Made by a program: the position numbers and the translations under genes
The notes under the pieces: generated by a model
What the model was told of the DNA's origin: nothing
Database searches by the model: none
The model's input: only the letters and a program-made list of their open reading frames with translations
Shown: positions 9,912-20,737 of the stretch, in pieces
Layout of the letters: each line of letters opens with the position of its first letter
Position numbering within the stretch: the first letter of the stretch is position 1
Assembly: GCF_002093625.1 (NCBI RefSeq)
Contig: NZ_MRWD01000021.1
Location: forward strand, 1-64,000
Source: Rouxiella silvae
GTDB lineage: Bacteria; Pseudomonadota; Gammaproteobacteria; Enterobacterales; Enterobacteriaceae
Length of the DNA stretch: 64,000 bases
Direction of reading: 5' to 3'

Positions 9912-10095
9912 ACTTAATCTCCATCAGACCCGGCTTATAAAAAAATGCCGGATGCTATCTTTTACAATCATAAAAAACGGCAGTTATTTGAAATAAACGC
10001 TTTAAAATAAGGGCTGTGTCAAACTGGCGCTTACTCTGTGCTCCGCCTTTCTCCTCGTATAGAAGAAAGGTCTGAAAATTTGCTGCATACGCGAA

Positions 10096-12534
10096 CTACG
10101 AATATTTTTTAGTCCTGCGCGTCGGCACGGCCTCGGCGGGATTATCAGGCCACGGATGCTTAGGGTAGCGGCCTTTCATCTCTTTTTGAACCTCGCGATA
10201 GGAGCCCTGCCAGAAGGCGGCCAAATCGCTGGTTATCTGCAATGGACGATGCGCCGGTGACAGCAACTCCAGCACCACCGCCACGCGCCCCTCGGCAAGC
10301 ATCGGACTGCGCTGCTCGCCAAACATCTCCTGTAAACGCACCGAGAGCGCCGGGGGTTGGTCGCTATGATAGCGGATTGCCAGCCGGCTGCCAGTCGGAA
10401 CGGTATAATGAGTAGGTAAATTCGCGTCAAGACTCTGGCGCTGGCTCCAATTCATCAGGCGCAGCAGCGCGTCGTTCAGATCAATCTGCTGCAACGCCCG
10501 CAGGCTACGCACGCCGTTTAATGACGGCAACAACCATTGTTCAAGCGAATCAAGCAGGCTCTGCTCATCCACGGCTGGCCATTCCCGTTCAGGGAGCCAT
10601 TTTTCAGCACAGCCTAAACGCACTCGTAGCTGTTCGGCCTGCGGCGACCAGCTGAGAGCCTGCAGTCCCTGAGCGCGGACCCACTCAAGTAACGCCTGCT
10701 GCAAATCTTCATCGGCGGGCTTGGATAACGGCTGCGCTTTTAGCACCAGCCGCCCCACCTGCCAGCGACGCCAGGCGCGGAGCGTGCCTTTTTCTTCATC
10801 CCACTCCACGGCTGTTTGCTCTTTTACGGCGTGGGGCAGGCGCGTCGCAAGCTGGGTAGCATCCAAAGTGATCGCCAGCAGGATACGGGCGTCAGGGCTG
10901 TTATTGCCCTGTAGCAACTGTGGCGCAACCAGCCAGGCCGCGCGGCTCAGCGCGTCATCCTGTGACAGCGAAGCGCCGAGTCCGTTAGCCAGCAAATACC
11001 GGCCATCAAGGCCGCGGCGCTCGGCAATTCTGTCGCTAAACGCCTCTGCCAGTAGCCAAGGTGCCAGCGAAACGTCAACCTGACCGCTGCTGCGTGACAG
11101 ACGTTGAAACAGTTGGCGCGCACGACGCTGCCAGTGAGGCTGTGGGCGACTCAGCCAATAATCGATATCCGGCTGTCCGCCGCGCGGGGGTTCTTCTATT
11201 ATTGCCACCAGCAGGGCCGCGGTGGCCAGCGCGTCACTGCTCTGGCGTTCGGCCTGCACCAGCATCGCCGCCAGACGGGGTTCACAGCCCAACTGCGACA
11301 TACTGCGTCCCAGCGCGGTCAGTTTGCCCTGAGCATCGACGGCGCCAAGTGACGCAAGCAGTCGCCGGGCAGCGTCAAGCGCCACTGCGGGCGGCGCGTC
11401 CAGCCAGATCAGTTGCGAAGCATCAAAGCATCCCCACTGCAAAAGCTCTAGCCATAAACCGCTCAAATCGCTATGTAAGATTTCGGCTTCGCTTTGCAGT
11501 GTCGCGCGCTCGGCCTGTTCTTTACTGAACAAATGCCAGCACTGACCTTCTTCAAGTCGTCCTGCACGCCCTGCACGCTGGGTCATCGCCGCCTGACTGA
11601 TGCGCTGCGTAATCAGTCGCGTCAATCCGGTGCGCAAATCAAACTGCGCGCTGCGCTCCAGCCCGCTGTCGACGACCAGTCGAATGCCCTCAATCGTAAG
11701 ACTGGTTTCGGCAATGTTAGTCGCCAGCACCACTTTACGGCGGCCAGCGGGCGAAGGCTGAATGGCTTTTTGCTGCTGTTCGAGCGAAAGCGCGCCATAC
11801 AGCGGACAGAGATCAACCTCGTTGCCCAACCTGCCGGTAAGCAGATTTTGCGTACGCGTTATCTCCGCTACGCCGGGTAAAAACAGCAGCATCGAGCCGC
11901 TGTTTTCTGCCATCAATCGGCTTACGATGCGCGCAACGCCTTCATCAAGGCGTTCGTGGCTGGCCAGCGGCAGATAATCACGCTCGACCGGAAAACTGCG
12001 TCCCTGCGAAATAATCACCGGCGCATCGGGCAATAAGGGTGAAAGTCTAGCGTTATCAAGCGTGGCCGACATAATAAGCAGACGCAAATCTTCCCGCAGC
12101 CCCTGCTGTACGTCGAGCAGCAGCGCAAGCGCCAGGTCGGCCTGTAAACTGCGTTCGTGAAACTCGTCGAGGATCACCAGCGAATAATCGGCCAGCTCCG
12201 GGTCTTGCTGCACCATACGGGTCAAAATACCTTCGGTCACCACCTCAAGACGCGTCTCGGCGCTGATTTTGGACTCAGCCCGCATGCGATAGCCAACAGT
12301 ATGACCTGGCTGTTCGCCCAACTGCTGAGCCAACCGGTGAGCCACACTTTTGGCCGCCAGCCTGCGCGGTTCAAGCAGCAAAATTTTGCCGGGGAAAATG
12401 CCCGACTTGAGGATTTGCAACGGTAACCAGGTGGATTTCCCCGCGCCGGTGGGTGCATGCAACAACACCTGCGGCGCCTGTTGCAGCGCTGCAATAATTT
12501 GGTTCAGTACGGCACCCACGGGCAGTAAGGACAC
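10096..12534 (-). CDS. hrpB: ATP-dependent RNA helicase HrpB
   Basis: A DEAH-box-like helicase of the HrpB family; its exact cell role in enterobacteria is not settled. In 812 residues it has Walker A PTGAGKST (about 28-35), motif II as DEFH (typical of HrpB), SATLD motif III and QRAGRAGR motif VI, plus the HrpB C-terminal domain. The start is GTG at 12534 with GGAGA five bases upstream, giving SLLPVGAVL, which aligns with the E. coli N-terminus. Divergent from thpR. Confidence 0.95.
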   Translation of the reverse strand: MSLLPVGAVLNQIIAALQQAPQVLLHAPTGAGKSTWLPLQILKSGIFPGKILLLEPRRLAAKSVAHRLAQQLGEQPGHTVGYRMRAESKISAETRLEVVTEGILTRMVQQDPELADYSLVILDEFHERSLQADLALALLLDVQQGLREDLRLLIMSATLDNARLSPLLPDAPVIISQGRSFPVERDYLPLASHERLDEGVARIVSRLMAENSGSMLLFLPGVAEITRTQNLLTGRLGNEVDLCPLYGALSLEQQQKAIQPSPAGRRKVVLATNIAETSLTIEGIRLVVDSGLERSAQFDLRTGLTRLITQRISQAAMTQRAGRAGRLEEGQCWHLFSKEQAERATLQSEAEILHSDLSGLWLELLQWGCFDASQLIWLDAPPAVALDAARRLLASLGAVDAQGKLTALGRSMSQLGCEPRLAAMLVQAERQSSDALATAALLVAIIEEPPRGGQPDIDYWLSRPQPHWQRRARQLFQRLSRSSGQVDVSLAPWLLAEAFSDRIAERRGLDGRYLLANGLGASLSQDDALSRAAWLVAPQLLQGNNSPDARILLAITLDATQLATRLPHAVKEQTAVEWDEEKGTLRAWRRWQVGRLVLKAQPLSKPADEDLQQALLEWVRAQGLQALSWSPQAEQLRVRLGCAEKWLPEREWPAVDEQSLLDSLEQWLLPSLNGVRSLRALQQIDLNDALLRLMNWSQRQSLDANLPTHYTVPTGSRLAIRYHSDQPPALSVRLQEMFGEQRSPMLAEGRVAVVLELLSPAHRPLQITSDLAAFWQGSYREVQKEMKGRYPKHPWPDNPAEAVPTRRTKKYS

Positions 12535-12672
12535 GGACTCTCCATGATAAATTCAAGATTAAGGCTCGGCATTGTAATAGAAAAAATTGTCGCCGGGCGG
12601 GATGAATTGTAGCATTCAGGCTCGCTGGCGGTATGTGGCCGCGTCCAGCGTTGTTACCTCAAAGGAAATTTA

Positions 12673-13221
12673 ATGCCTGAATCACGCCGCCTGTTCTTTG
12701 CCCTTTCTCTGCCAACGGCGCTGCAAAAGCAGGTCATACGGTGGCGCGCGGACAATTTTGAACCGGAAGACGGACGTCCAGTTGCCGCCGCAAACCTGCA
12801 CCTAACGCTGGCGTTTCTGGGCGATGTCAGTGACCAAAAGGCGGGCGTACTGCGCGAAATTGCCACGCGAATTCAGTCCCCCGCCTTCAGCCTGCGGCTC
12901 GACGACCTGGGTCATTGGCCGAGGCCCGGCGTTGTTTGGCTAGGAACCCGCCGCGCACCGCTCGCACTGCTGCAGCTAGCCTCACTGCTGCGCTCACACG
13001 CGGCGCGCAACGGCTGCCATCAGTCGACCTTGCCGTTTCATCCGCACGTGTCCTTGCTGCGCGGCGCAACGCGTCCCGTAGCCTTACCGGCGGCAACGCC
13101 GCAGTGGCAGCTCGATGCGACCGATTTTTCGCTTTACGAGTCCCGCTTTCATCAGGGACGCACGCGCTATCAATGCCTGCAAAGCTGGCCATTACTCGCC
13201 GCGCCGCCATTACCTGGTTAA
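12673..13221 (+). CDS. thpR: RNA 2',3'-cyclic phosphodiesterase ThpR (LigT)
   Basis: A 2H phosphoesterase that opens 2',3'-cyclic phosphates at RNA ends (and performs reversible 2'-5' ligation in vitro in E. coli). The two HxTx-type catalytic motifs are present: HLTL at residues 43-46 and HVSL around residue 120. Length 182 (E. coli 176). ATG at 12673 follows AAGGAAA. First gene of the rightward thpR-sfsA pair; 16 bases separate it from sfsA. Confidence 0.93.
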   Translation: MPESRRLFFALSLPTALQKQVIRWRADNFEPEDGRPVAAANLHLTLAFLGDVSDQKAGVLREIATRIQSPAFSLRLDDLGHWPRPGVVWLGTRRAPLALLQLASLLRSHAARNGCHQSTLPFHPHVSLLRGATRPVALPAATPQWQLDATDFSLYESRFHQGRTRYQCLQSWPLLAAPPLPG

Positions 13222-13237
13222 TCAGAGAGTCGATTTG

Positions 13238-13948
13238 ATGCAATTCTTCCCCCCACTTCAACCGGCAACGCTTATCAAACGTTACAAACGTTTTCTCGCC
13301 GACGTGATAACGGCCGATGGCCGTGAATTAACCCTGCACTGCGCCAATACCGGTGCCATGACCGGCTGCGCAACGCCGGGCGATACTGTGTGGTATTCGA
13401 CCTCGGACAATCTGAAAAGGAAGTATGCCAACAGTTGGGAATTATCTGAAACGCAGAGCGGACACTGGATCTGCGTGAACACGTTGCGCGCCAATCAGGT
13501 GGTACGAGAGGCGATTGAAAACGATCGTATTCCCGAATTATCCGGTTACAGTAAACTGACGGCAGAAGTGCGATACGGTGCTGAAAATAGCCGGATAGAC
13601 CTGCTATTACAGGCGGATAACCGACCTAACTGCTATATTGAAGTGAAATCTGTCACCTTGTTGCAACACGGCTGTGGATACTTTCCAGATGCGGTGACGC
13701 TGCGCGGCCAAAAGCATTTACGTGAGTTGCAGGCGATGGCAGAACAGGGTCAGCGAACGGTATTATTTTTCGCTGTATTGCATTCAGGCATTGAAACTGT
13801 GGCTCCGGCACACCATATTGATCCCCGCTACGCAGAATTATTGGCGCAGGTGCAGCAAAATGGAGTTGAAGTAATCTGTTATGGTGCCGCTCTTTCGGCA
13901 GAGGGAATTCACCTCGCTAAACCGCTGCACCTCGTCTCTAAACAATGA
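13238..13948 (+). CDS. sfsA: Sugar fermentation stimulation protein SfsA
   Basis: SfsA is a nucleic-acid-binding protein first found by its effect on maltose metabolism in E. coli; its biochemical role is uncertain. The 236-residue protein keeps the conserved blocks [24 protein letters not shown] and YIEVKSVTL, the latter resembling a PD-(D/E)xK nuclease core. The start at 13238 (MQFFPPL) aligns with E. coli; an upstream in-frame start at 13115 would lie inside thpR. Confidence 0.94.
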   Translation: MQFFPPLQPATLIKRYKRFLADVITADGRELTLHCANTGAMTGCATPGDTVWYSTSDNLKRKYANSWELSETQSGHWICVNTLRANQVVREAIENDRIPELSGYSKLTAEVRYGAENSRIDLLLQADNRPNCYIEVKSVTLLQHGCGYFPDAVTLRGQKHLRELQAMAEQGQRTVLFFAVLHSGIETVAPAHHIDPRYAELLAQVQQNGVEVICYGAALSAEGIHLAKPLHLVSKQ

Positions 13949-14132
13949 TTGTAGATTTACTGAATTGAAGTCGTCAGCAGCTAAAACCGTCGGGTGCGGA
14001 TACGCTTTCCATCACATGCTTGTCAAGTGGCTGTGAGGAATAATTGCCAACCTCCCCGCCTTCTGGTATTTATAGCGGCCTGATTTTTTCCCCACGTTGG
14101 GGATCGATAGTGCGTTATGTAGGAGAAGCATC

Positions 14133-14588
14133 ATGCAAGAAGGGAAAACCCGTAAAACCTCGTCCCTGAGCATTCTCGCCATCGCTGGGGTGGAGCCGTA
14201 TCAAGAGAAGCCAGGCGAAGAGTACATGAACGGCGCCCAGCTGGACCACTTCAAAAAAATTCTTGAAGCCTGGCGCAATCAGCTTAGGGATGAAGTTGAC
14301 CGTACCGTTACGCACATGCAGGAAGAAGCAGCCAACTTCCCTGATCCGGCAGACCGTGCCACTCAGGAAGAAGAGTTCAGCCTTGAACTGCGTAACCGCG
14401 ATCGCGAACGTAAGCTGATTAAAAAAATTGAGAAAACGTTGAAAAAAGTGGAAGACGAGGATTTCGGTTACTGTGAATCCTGTGGCGTAGAGATTGGTAT
14501 CCGCCGTCTTGAAGCTCGTCCTACCGCCGATCTTTGCATCGACTGTAAAACTCTGGCAGAAATCCGCGAAAAGCAGATGGCTGGCTAA
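14133..14588 (+). CDS. dksA: RNA polymerase-binding transcription factor DksA
   Basis: DksA binds the RNA polymerase secondary channel and, with ppGpp, controls rRNA and amino-acid promoters. It is 151 residues, as in E. coli, with a coiled coil carrying the DPADRA tip (acidic pair at 71 and 74) and a four-Cys zinc finger (CESC...CIDC). ATG at 14133 has AGGAGA upstream; the longer frame from 14097 adds residues not seen in the family. Upstream of gluQ. Confidence 0.98.
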   Translation: MQEGKTRKTSSLSILAIAGVEPYQEKPGEEYMNGAQLDHFKKILEAWRNQLRDEVDRTVTHMQEEAANFPDPADRATQEEEFSLELRNRDRERKLIKKIEKTLKKVEDEDFGYCESCGVEIGIRRLEARPTADLCIDCKTLAEIREKQMAG

Positions 14589-14662
14589 GTTACGGGATCT
14601 CACGCGGTGCGGCATTACGATTATGATGCCCACCGCGCTCTCCTGAAAAAGAAGTCCCCGCT

Positions 14663-15541
14663 ATGTCTACCTCTCCCTATATTGGTCGTTTTGCTCCTTC
14701 ACCCTCGGGTGATCTCCACTTTGGTTCTCTGATTGCCGCACTCGGTAGCTATTTGCACGCCCATTCACTCGGCGGGAAATGGCTCGTGCGCATTGATGAC
14801 CTCGACCCTCCACGAGAAGTGGCAGGCAGCGCAGACCGAATATTGGCTTCGCTCGAGCAATACGGACTGGAGTGGGACGGCGAGGTGGTGTGGCAGTCTC
14901 GACGTCATGAGGCCTATCGCGAAACGTTGGACTGGCTGCATCGGCAGGGTAAAAGTTATTACTGCACCTGCACGCGTCAGCGCATTTCACTGCTGGGCGG
15001 CACGTACGACGGGCACTGTCGCTGTGCTGGGCACGGGCCAGAGAATGCGGCCATACGTTTGCACCAAACGTTGCCTGTGGCGCGTTTTCACGATGAGCTG
15101 CAAGGCGAATTTATCGCTGATATTGGCCTTGCCGAAGAAGATTTTATTGTTCGTCGTCGCGACGGACTGTTTGCCTATAACCTGGCGGTGGTCATCGACG
15201 ACCATTTTCAGGGGGTGAACCACATCGTGCGCGGCGCTGACCTGATTGCCCCAACGGTTCGTCAACTGTCGCTGTATCAGCATTTAGGATTACCGCCGCC
15301 CAGTTACGTTCACTTACCTTTGGCCTGCAACGCCAACGGCGACAAATTATCGAAGCAAAACCATGCTCCTGCGTTGCCCACCGGCGATCCGCGACCAATA
15401 ATTGTGCAAACCCTGATTTTTTTGGGACAATCTTTACCAGAAAGCTGGCAGGATTTAACTTTGCCTTTATTATTACGCTGGGCCGTAACGCATTGGTCGT
15501 TGGAAAAAGTTCCACGCAAAGCCAGTGTGAGCTATGATTAG
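14663..15541 (+). CDS. gluQ: Glutamyl-Q tRNA(Asp) synthetase
   Basis: GluQ attaches glutamate to the queuosine base at the anticodon of tRNA(Asp). The 292-residue protein is a class I synthetase core lacking an anticodon-binding domain, with the HIGH-like HFGS, a zinc site (CTCT...YDGHCRC) and the KMSKS-like DKLSKQN. It lies between dksA and pcnB, as in E. coli, and is probably cotranscribed with dksA in part. Initiates at ATG 14663. Confidence 0.96.
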   Translation: MSTSPYIGRFAPSPSGDLHFGSLIAALGSYLHAHSLGGKWLVRIDDLDPPREVAGSADRILASLEQYGLEWDGEVVWQSRRHEAYRETLDWLHRQGKSYYCTCTRQRISLLGGTYDGHCRCAGHGPENAAIRLHQTLPVARFHDELQGEFIADIGLAEEDFIVRRRDGLFAYNLAVVIDDHFQGVNHIVRGADLIAPTVRQLSLYQHLGLPPPSYVHLPLACNANGDKLSKQNHAPALPTGDPRPIIVQTLIFLGQSLPESWQDLTLPLLLRWAVTHWSLEKVPRKASVSYD

Positions 15542-15581
15542 CCGCTGTTTTTAAGTTGCGCCATTTTTATCCGTCACTATC

Positions 15582-15594
15582 GAGGTGTACCATT
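15582..15594 (+). promoter_or_regulatory. Shine-Dalgarno and AUU start of pcnB
   Basis: GAGGTG (15582-15587) lies four bases ahead of an ATT codon at 15592 that begins [13 protein letters not shown], the N-terminus of E. coli poly(A) polymerase. E. coli pcnB is known to start at AUU, which limits synthesis. Both the codon and the spacing are kept here. Confidence 0.85.
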
Positions 15595-17160
15595 TTTACC
15601 CGAGTAGCCAATTTTTGCCGTAAGGTGCTAGTTCGTGAAGATAAAATCATTCGTGAGGAGACACCTGTTCACGAGGATAAAGGCCACCGCGATCCCGTCA
15701 CTTCTTCTGAAGTTGAACACGTGAAGGCGCGTGCGCCTGAGCCACGTGAAAGACGCAGCGCACCTCGCCAGTCGCCGCGCACTCAACCAGCACAGCAAAA
15801 ATCTGTGAGCAAACACAGCGACGCGTCGTCCGATACCATGACGATTATCCCGCGTGAGCGTCACAATATTTCGCGCAGAGACATCAGTGACAATGCGCTG
15901 AAGGTGCTCTATCGCTTGAATAAATCCGGCTATGAAGCTTACCTGGTTGGCGGCGGTGTCCGTGACCTGCTGCTAGACAAAAAGCCGAAAGACTTTGATA
16001 TTACGACCAACGCTACGCCGGAACAGGTGCGTAAACTGTTTCGAAACTGTCGTTTAGTGGGACGTCGTTTTCGCCTGGCCCACGTCATGTTTGGACCGGA
16101 AATCATTGAGGTCGCCACCTTCCGTGGACACCACGAGCAGCTTGAGGAAACAGAGGACAAAAATCTCTCTCAGCAGGCGCAAAATGGCATGCTGCTGCGC
16201 GACAACATCTTTGGTTCGATTGAAGAAGATGCTCAACGTCGTGATTTCACCATCAACAGCATGTACTACGGAATTTCAGATTTCACGCTGCGTGACTACA
16301 CCGGCGGCCTTAAGGACTTGCAGGACGGCGTTATCCGCCTGATTGGCGATCCTGAGACACGTTATCGCGAAGACCCCGTTCGCATGCTGCGCGCCGTGCG
16401 TTTTGCCGCTAAGCTGGAGATGACCATCAGTCCAGAAACCGCCGAGCCTATTCCACGCCTGGCGGCTCTGCTGCATGAAATTCCCCCGGCGCGTCTGTTT
16501 GAAGAGTCGCTTAAACTGCTGCAGGCCGGCTATGGTTTTAGAACCGCCCAGCTGTTGCGTGAATATCAGCTGTTCCAACCGCTGTTCCCACTGATCGCTC
16601 GTCAGTTTACCGAGCGTGGCGACAGTCCGATGGAGCGCATACTGGATCAGGTGCTGAAAAACACCGACCATCGATTGCACAATGACATGCGGGTTAATCC
16701 GGCGTTTCTGTTCGCCGCTATGCTGTGGTATCCGGTCATTGAGCATGCTCAGAAGCTGGCGCAAGAAGGCGGCTTGACCTATTACGACGCATTCTCGCTG
16801 GCGATGAACGACGTGCTGGACGAACAGTGCCGTTCGCTGGCCATCCCGAAACGTATTACTACGCTGGTGCGTGATATCTGGGCGCTACAGTTGCGCCTCT
16901 CCCGTCGTCAGGGTAAACGTGCGCACAAGCTGATGGAACATCCGAAATTCCGCGCCGCCTTTGACCTGCTGGCGCTGCGCGCCGAGGTTGAGCAACATCG
17001 TGAGCTGCAAAGCCTGACGCAGTGGTGGAGCGAGTTCCAGGAAGCAACCCCCGCTTCGCAAAAAAACATGCTTGGCACGCTGGGGGATGATGCAGCCCCG
17101 CGTCGTAACCGCACGCGTCGTCCTCGCAAGCGCGCTCCGCGTGCGGGCAATAGTCAATGA
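15592..17160 (+). CDS. pcnB: Poly(A) polymerase I
   Basis: PcnB adds poly(A) tails to RNAs and so promotes their decay; it also affects plasmid copy number through antisense RNAs. From the AUU at 15592 it is 522 residues. It has the class II nucleotidyltransferase GG...DFD signature ([20 protein letters not shown]), the RRDFTINS block, and a basic Arg/Lys-rich tail ([15 protein letters not shown]). A poorly conserved hydrophilic insert of about 50 residues separates the N-terminal hydrophobic-basic segment from the catalytic head; it is longer than in E. coli. A TTG 36 bases upstream is in frame but lacks a ribosome site. Overlaps folK by ATGA. Confidence 0.95.
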   Translation: MFTRVANFCRKVLVREDKIIREETPVHEDKGHRDPVTSSEVEHVKARAPEPRERRSAPRQSPRTQPAQQKSVSKHSDASSDTMTIIPRERHNISRRDISDNALKVLYRLNKSGYEAYLVGGGVRDLLLDKKPKDFDITTNATPEQVRKLFRNCRLVGRRFRLAHVMFGPEIIEVATFRGHHEQLEETEDKNLSQQAQNGMLLRDNIFGSIEEDAQRRDFTINSMYYGISDFTLRDYTGGLKDLQDGVIRLIGDPETRYREDPVRMLRAVRFAAKLEMTISPETAEPIPRLAALLHEIPPARLFEESLKLLQAGYGFRTAQLLREYQLFQPLFPLIARQFTERGDSPMERILDQVLKNTDHRLHNDMRVNPAFLFAAMLWYPVIEHAQKLAQEGGLTYYDAFSLAMNDVLDEQCRSLAIPKRITTLVRDIWALQLRLSRRQGKRAHKLMEHPKFRAAFDLLALRAEVEQHRELQSLTQWWSEFQEATPASQKNMLGTLGDDAAPRRNRTRRPRKRAPRAGNSQ

Positions 17161-17636
17161 TTCGGGTTTACATTGCGCTTGGCAGTAATCTTGCCAAGCC
17201 GGTGGACCAGGTAAACTGTGCGCTGGAGGCTCTGGCGCATTTACCCCGTACCCGTTTGGTGCAAACCTCTTCGTTCTATCGCAGTAAACCCCTTGGTCCA
17301 CAGAACCAGCCAGACTTCCTCAATGCCGTAGTCGCACTTGATACGCACCTGCCAGCACACGAGCTGCTCGACGGAACGCAGTCTATCGAACAGAATCAGG
17401 GTCGGGTGCGCAAAGCAGAACGTTGGGGACCACGCACGCTGGACCTCGACATGCTGCTTTATGGCGATGAAATTATTGCCAGCGAGCGCCTCACGGTGCC
17501 GCATTACGACATCAAGAACCGCGAGTTCATGCTTTATCCGCTGGCTGAAATCGCCCCTGATATCGTCTTCCCCGACGGCGAGACGCTGCTGGAGCTGCTA
17601 AAGCGCGTGCCGCTAAACGGGCTTACGCGCTGGTAA
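17157..17636 (+). CDS. folK: 6-hydroxymethyl-7,8-dihydropterin pyrophosphokinase
   Basis: FolK transfers pyrophosphate from ATP to 6-hydroxymethyl-dihydropterin in folate synthesis. The 159-residue protein (E. coli 159) has IALGSNL at the start, the [10 protein letters not shown] block and the signature [15 protein letters not shown] with the two metal-binding Asp. It overlaps the pcnB stop (ATGA), so the two are translationally coupled. In E. coli panBC lie nearby downstream; here opgD and qseBC on the other strand intervene. Confidence 0.97.
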   Translation: MIRVYIALGSNLAKPVDQVNCALEALAHLPRTRLVQTSSFYRSKPLGPQNQPDFLNAVVALDTHLPAHELLDGTQSIEQNQGRVRKAERWGPRTLDLDMLLYGDEIIASERLTVPHYDIKNREFMLYPLAEIAPDIVFPDGETLLELLKRVPLNGLTRW

Positions 17637-17643
17637 TCGAGTG

Positions 17644-19248
17644 CTAAATCCCCTGCAACGGCCTCGGTGAAGAACGGAAGGGCAGATATTGGTACATCCA
17701 AGTCTCTGACAGCGTTTTATCGCCCTCTTTAAGAAAGAGCCTAAGCTCTACCGGCTCTTTGCCCTCAACGTGTAGGTCAAATACGGCGCGCCAGTTGCCT
17801 TGACCACCCGGTGCCTTTTCGACCTTAACACCTTCAATCGTGCCGCGTGATGCCCAGATAACGGCCTCGGGCTTAGCGTCGGCAGGCAGTACATCTAAAA
17901 CCTCACCTCGGTATTCGACGATAAATTTACGCGCGTCGGGATCAGGATAAGCCCCAGGGTTACCGCCTCGACCCAGCCGCGTTGACCCACACCGGGCCAA
18001 CGTTGACGGGTAAGGCTCATCGGCCAACCAGTGCAGCCGATAGCTAAATTGATGTTCGCTTCCGGCTTTCGCCTCCTGCTTTGGTACCCACATCGCGACA
18101 ATGTTGTCGTAAATTTCGTCATCGGTCGGGATTTCAACCAGCTGCACAGCGCCTTCGCCCCACTCACCTTTCGGTTCTATCCATAAGTCTGGACGTCGCT
18201 CATAGCCGACGGACCCTAGATAACTCTTGAAGTCGCGATCTTTTTGCAGCAGACCAAAACCGCGTGGGTTGTTGTCGTTAAAAGCCGAGACTCTCACCTG
18301 AAGCGGATTGTTCAGCGGCCGCCAAATATGCTCTCCCTTGCCGGTCCACATTGCCAAACCGTCGGAGTCATGCACTTCTGGCCGCCAGTCGGAAGCCGAT
18401 CCTTTCGCCATTTTCGAAAACCAGAACATCGAAGTCTGCGGGGCAATACCCAACCGGCCAACGTCTTGGCGTAAAAACAGCGAACAATCAACGTCCATCA
18501 CCACACCTTTGGTGCGTTGCAATACAAATCGATAGGCGCCGCAAATACTTGGGCCGTCGAGTAGCGCGTAGACCACCAGTTGATTGCTATCCTCTTGCGG
18601 TGTCTCGAACCAGAAGTGCGTGAATTCGGGGAACTCTTCTTGGGTGTCGCCCAGCACGGTGTTAATCGCAATACCGCGCGCCGACAGTCCAAACTGTCCC
18701 TGCTCACCTACGGCACGAAAATAAGAGGCGCCGATGAATGATACCCAGTCTTTCTCAGAGTGTTTTTTGAGTAGCTGCTGATTTTCTAAAATACGAAAAC
18801 CGCTAAAAACATTACCTTTCAAATCTGGGGAAACGCCGTGGGCATTATCGGGGAACGTAAAATAATCGATACTTTGAATAATCTCGCGGGTGTGATTATT
18901 TTCAACGACTGACATTTTCACCGGCGTACGATGCAAGCTATTCACGCTAAAAAAGGTGACGGGGAAACGGCTCACTCCCGTATTAAAGAGTGCATAATCA
19001 GGGTTGTAGATGATTTTTCGGTATACGTCGTAATTTATATTGGCGAGTGCGCTTTCAGCAACCTGAGCGGGCGCGTGATAGGGTTTTGCGGCACTTTCTT
19101 TTGCCCGTTGCACCAACGCATCATAAGAAAAAGGGCTTTCAGACCCGAGTTTTAATCGCTGAGCGGCAAACACTTCTGGGGTAAAACCTAAGGCAGCCAG
19201 CGCCATTGAGAATGAGGTATAAGTAAGCAAGTCACGTCGTGTAACCAT
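17644..19248 (-). CDS. opgD: Glucans biosynthesis protein D (OpgD/MdoD)
   Basis: A periplasmic protein that shapes the backbone of osmoregulated periplasmic glucans; OpgG is its paralogue. The N-terminus carries a twin-arginine signal (TRRDLL, then a hydrophobic segment ending in FAAQ), the feature that separates Tat-exported OpgD from Sec-exported OpgG. The mature part has the family's FSYDALVQRAK start. ATG 19248 has GGTG upstream; TTG at 19260 is an alternative adding four residues. 534 residues (E. coli 551). It ends 7 bases from folK, convergently. In E. coli the gene is elsewhere on the map, so this location is lineage-specific. Confidence 0.92.
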   Translation of the reverse strand: MVTRRDLLTYTSFSMALAALGFTPEVFAAQRLKLGSESPFSYDALVQRAKESAAKPYHAPAQVAESALANINYDVYRKIIYNPDYALFNTGVSRFPVTFFSVNSLHRTPVKMSVVENNHTREIIQSIDYFTFPDNAHGVSPDLKGNVFSGFRILENQQLLKKHSEKDWVSFIGASYFRAVGEQGQFGLSARGIAINTVLGDTQEEFPEFTHFWFETPQEDSNQLVVYALLDGPSICGAYRFVLQRTKGVVMDVDCSLFLRQDVGRLGIAPQTSMFWFSKMAKGSASDWRPEVHDSDGLAMWTGKGEHIWRPLNNPLQVRVSAFNDNNPRGFGLLQKDRDFKSYLGSVGYERRPDLWIEPKGEWGEGAVQLVEIPTDDEIYDNIVAMWVPKQEAKAGSEHQFSYRLHWLADEPYPSTLARCGSTRLGRGGNPGAYPDPDARKFIVEYRGEVLDVLPADAKPEAVIWASRGTIEGVKVEKAPGGQGNWRAVFDLHVEGKEPVELRLFLKEGDKTLSETWMYQYLPFRSSPRPLQGI

Positions 19249-19333
19249 AAGCAGCACCAATCCATGATTGAAAATAAACTCTTTTAAACCAGTAGGTTAA
19301 ATTAAATTTATTTGATAATACATGCTGTCTATC

Positions 19334-20737
19334 TTAGCAAACATTCAGGAAAACCCTTAACCCAGCATGCAGATTATTGGTGTAGCTTACGCTTATGCCG
19401 TGCAGTTGCGCGATGCGCAATATAATTGAAATACCCAATCCACTGCCACTCTGCTCCTGACCTGGCAAGCGGTAGAATCGCTCGCCAAGCCTCTCTAATT
19501 GTTCAGCATTCATGCCTGGCCCACTGTCTACGAACGTCAGCCCCGAGCGGCTTATCGTTACGCGAATTTCACTGTCGCTGGGCGAATAGCGAATGGCGTT
19601 ATCAAGCAGATTGCGCAGCATGAGTGACAACAACAGCGCCTGCCCCCGTATAGGCGGCGGCGTGCCGTTATTTTCCAATATCAACTCAATACGTTTACGA
19701 TGAGCGGCGGTGTCAAGCTCTATGAGCGTTTGCGTAACCAGCGCGAGCCAGTCAACCGGCCCCGTCTCGTCGTGCGAGGCGTCAAGCGTAGTGAAGGACT
19801 CAAGGCGTGAAAGGGTAAGCAACTGATCGACCAAGCGCGTTGCTCGGTCAATGCTGGTCGTCAGATTCTGCACGGCGTTGTCTCTTACCTGTGCGTCATC
19901 GCCGGCCAGCTGCACCACTTCCGTCTGCACCCGCAGGGCCGCCAAAGGGCTACGTAACTCATGTGCCGCATCAGAGGTAAAACGGCGCTCGCGCACCAGC
20001 ATGTCCTGAGTACGGGCAAACAGTGCATTAAGTGACTGCACAAGTGGCATGATTTCACCCGGCACTCGCTCGGTAGACAGGGGCTGTGCATCATCTGCCG
20101 CGCGGTTCTGCAGCTCTTTGGCCACGCGCCGCAGAGGACGCAGTTCCAGGCTAAGCATGACTATCATCGCCAGCATCAGCAGCGGCAGCGACGCCAGCCA
20201 CGGAACCAGCTGACCGCTGACCATGTCCCACGCCATATCACTGCGGTAATCGTATTCCTGCCCAACAGCAATGCGGTAATGACCATCGGTCGAAGTCAGC
20301 CACAGCATGCGCCAACTGTTGTCATCATCCTTAAGTTCAGTATCGATAAAACCGTGCGCATCCGGATTAAAACGAACGGCTTTACCGTGCTCGCCGTCGT
20401 TCAGCAGCATGTGCCCCTGACGGTCAAAAATGGCAAAAGTCAGCGCGTCATCGTCGGTATGACCGCGATGATGCTTATCGACCATGGCCTTGGTCTCGGG
20501 CATATTCTGCGTCTTCGTATCCAGCAGCATATCGCCAAGACCCGCCGTAGCGAGCCGTTTGGCAAACAGCATCTGCTGAGTATCAAAAACTTCATTAATC
20601 TTGTGGCGGGTCTGCTGCCAGGCAATGCTGCTGGCCACGGTCCAGGTGATAATCGCCAGCGCAGAAAAAAGTAAAATCAACCGCAAACGCAGGCTTTTGT
20701 TCTTAAAACGCTGGCGCAGCCTGCTTAAAAACATCAT
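19334..20737 (-). CDS. qseC: Sensor histidine kinase QseC
   Basis: An inner-membrane sensor kinase partnered with QseB; E. coli QseC is reported to respond to AI-3 and catecholamines. In 467 residues: transmembrane helices near 20-38 and 178-198, a periplasmic part with the QseC-like [24 protein letters not shown] block, a HAMP-like linker, the H-box [13 protein letters not shown] (His 259), N-box LLDNAIRYS and G-boxes. It overlaps qseB by ATGA. Close similarity to E. coli QseC along the length supports the name over the paralogous PmrB. Confidence 0.92.
   Translation of the reverse strand: MMFLSRLRQRFKNKSLRLRLILLFSALAIITWTVASSIAWQQTRHKINEVFDTQQMLFAKRLATAGLGDMLLDTKTQNMPETKAMVDKHHRGHTDDDALTFAIFDRQGHMLLNDGEHGKAVRFNPDAHGFIDTELKDDDNSWRMLWLTSTDGHYRIAVGQEYDYRSDMAWDMVSGQLVPWLASLPLLMLAMIVMLSLELRPLRRVAKELQNRAADDAQPLSTERVPGEIMPLVQSLNALFARTQDMLVRERRFTSDAAHELRSPLAALRVQTEVVQLAGDDAQVRDNAVQNLTTSIDRATRLVDQLLTLSRLESFTTLDASHDETGPVDWLALVTQTLIELDTAAHRKRIELILENNGTPPPIRGQALLLSLMLRNLLDNAIRYSPSDSEIRVTISRSGLTFVDSGPGMNAEQLERLGERFYRLPGQEQSGSGLGISIILRIAQLHGISVSYTNNLHAGLRVFLNVC

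Noticed and set aside
15556-15591. TTG start for pcnB giving 12 extra residues
   Set aside because: No ribosome site precedes it and the residues are not in the family; the AUU at 15592 with GAGGTG matches the known E. coli arrangement.
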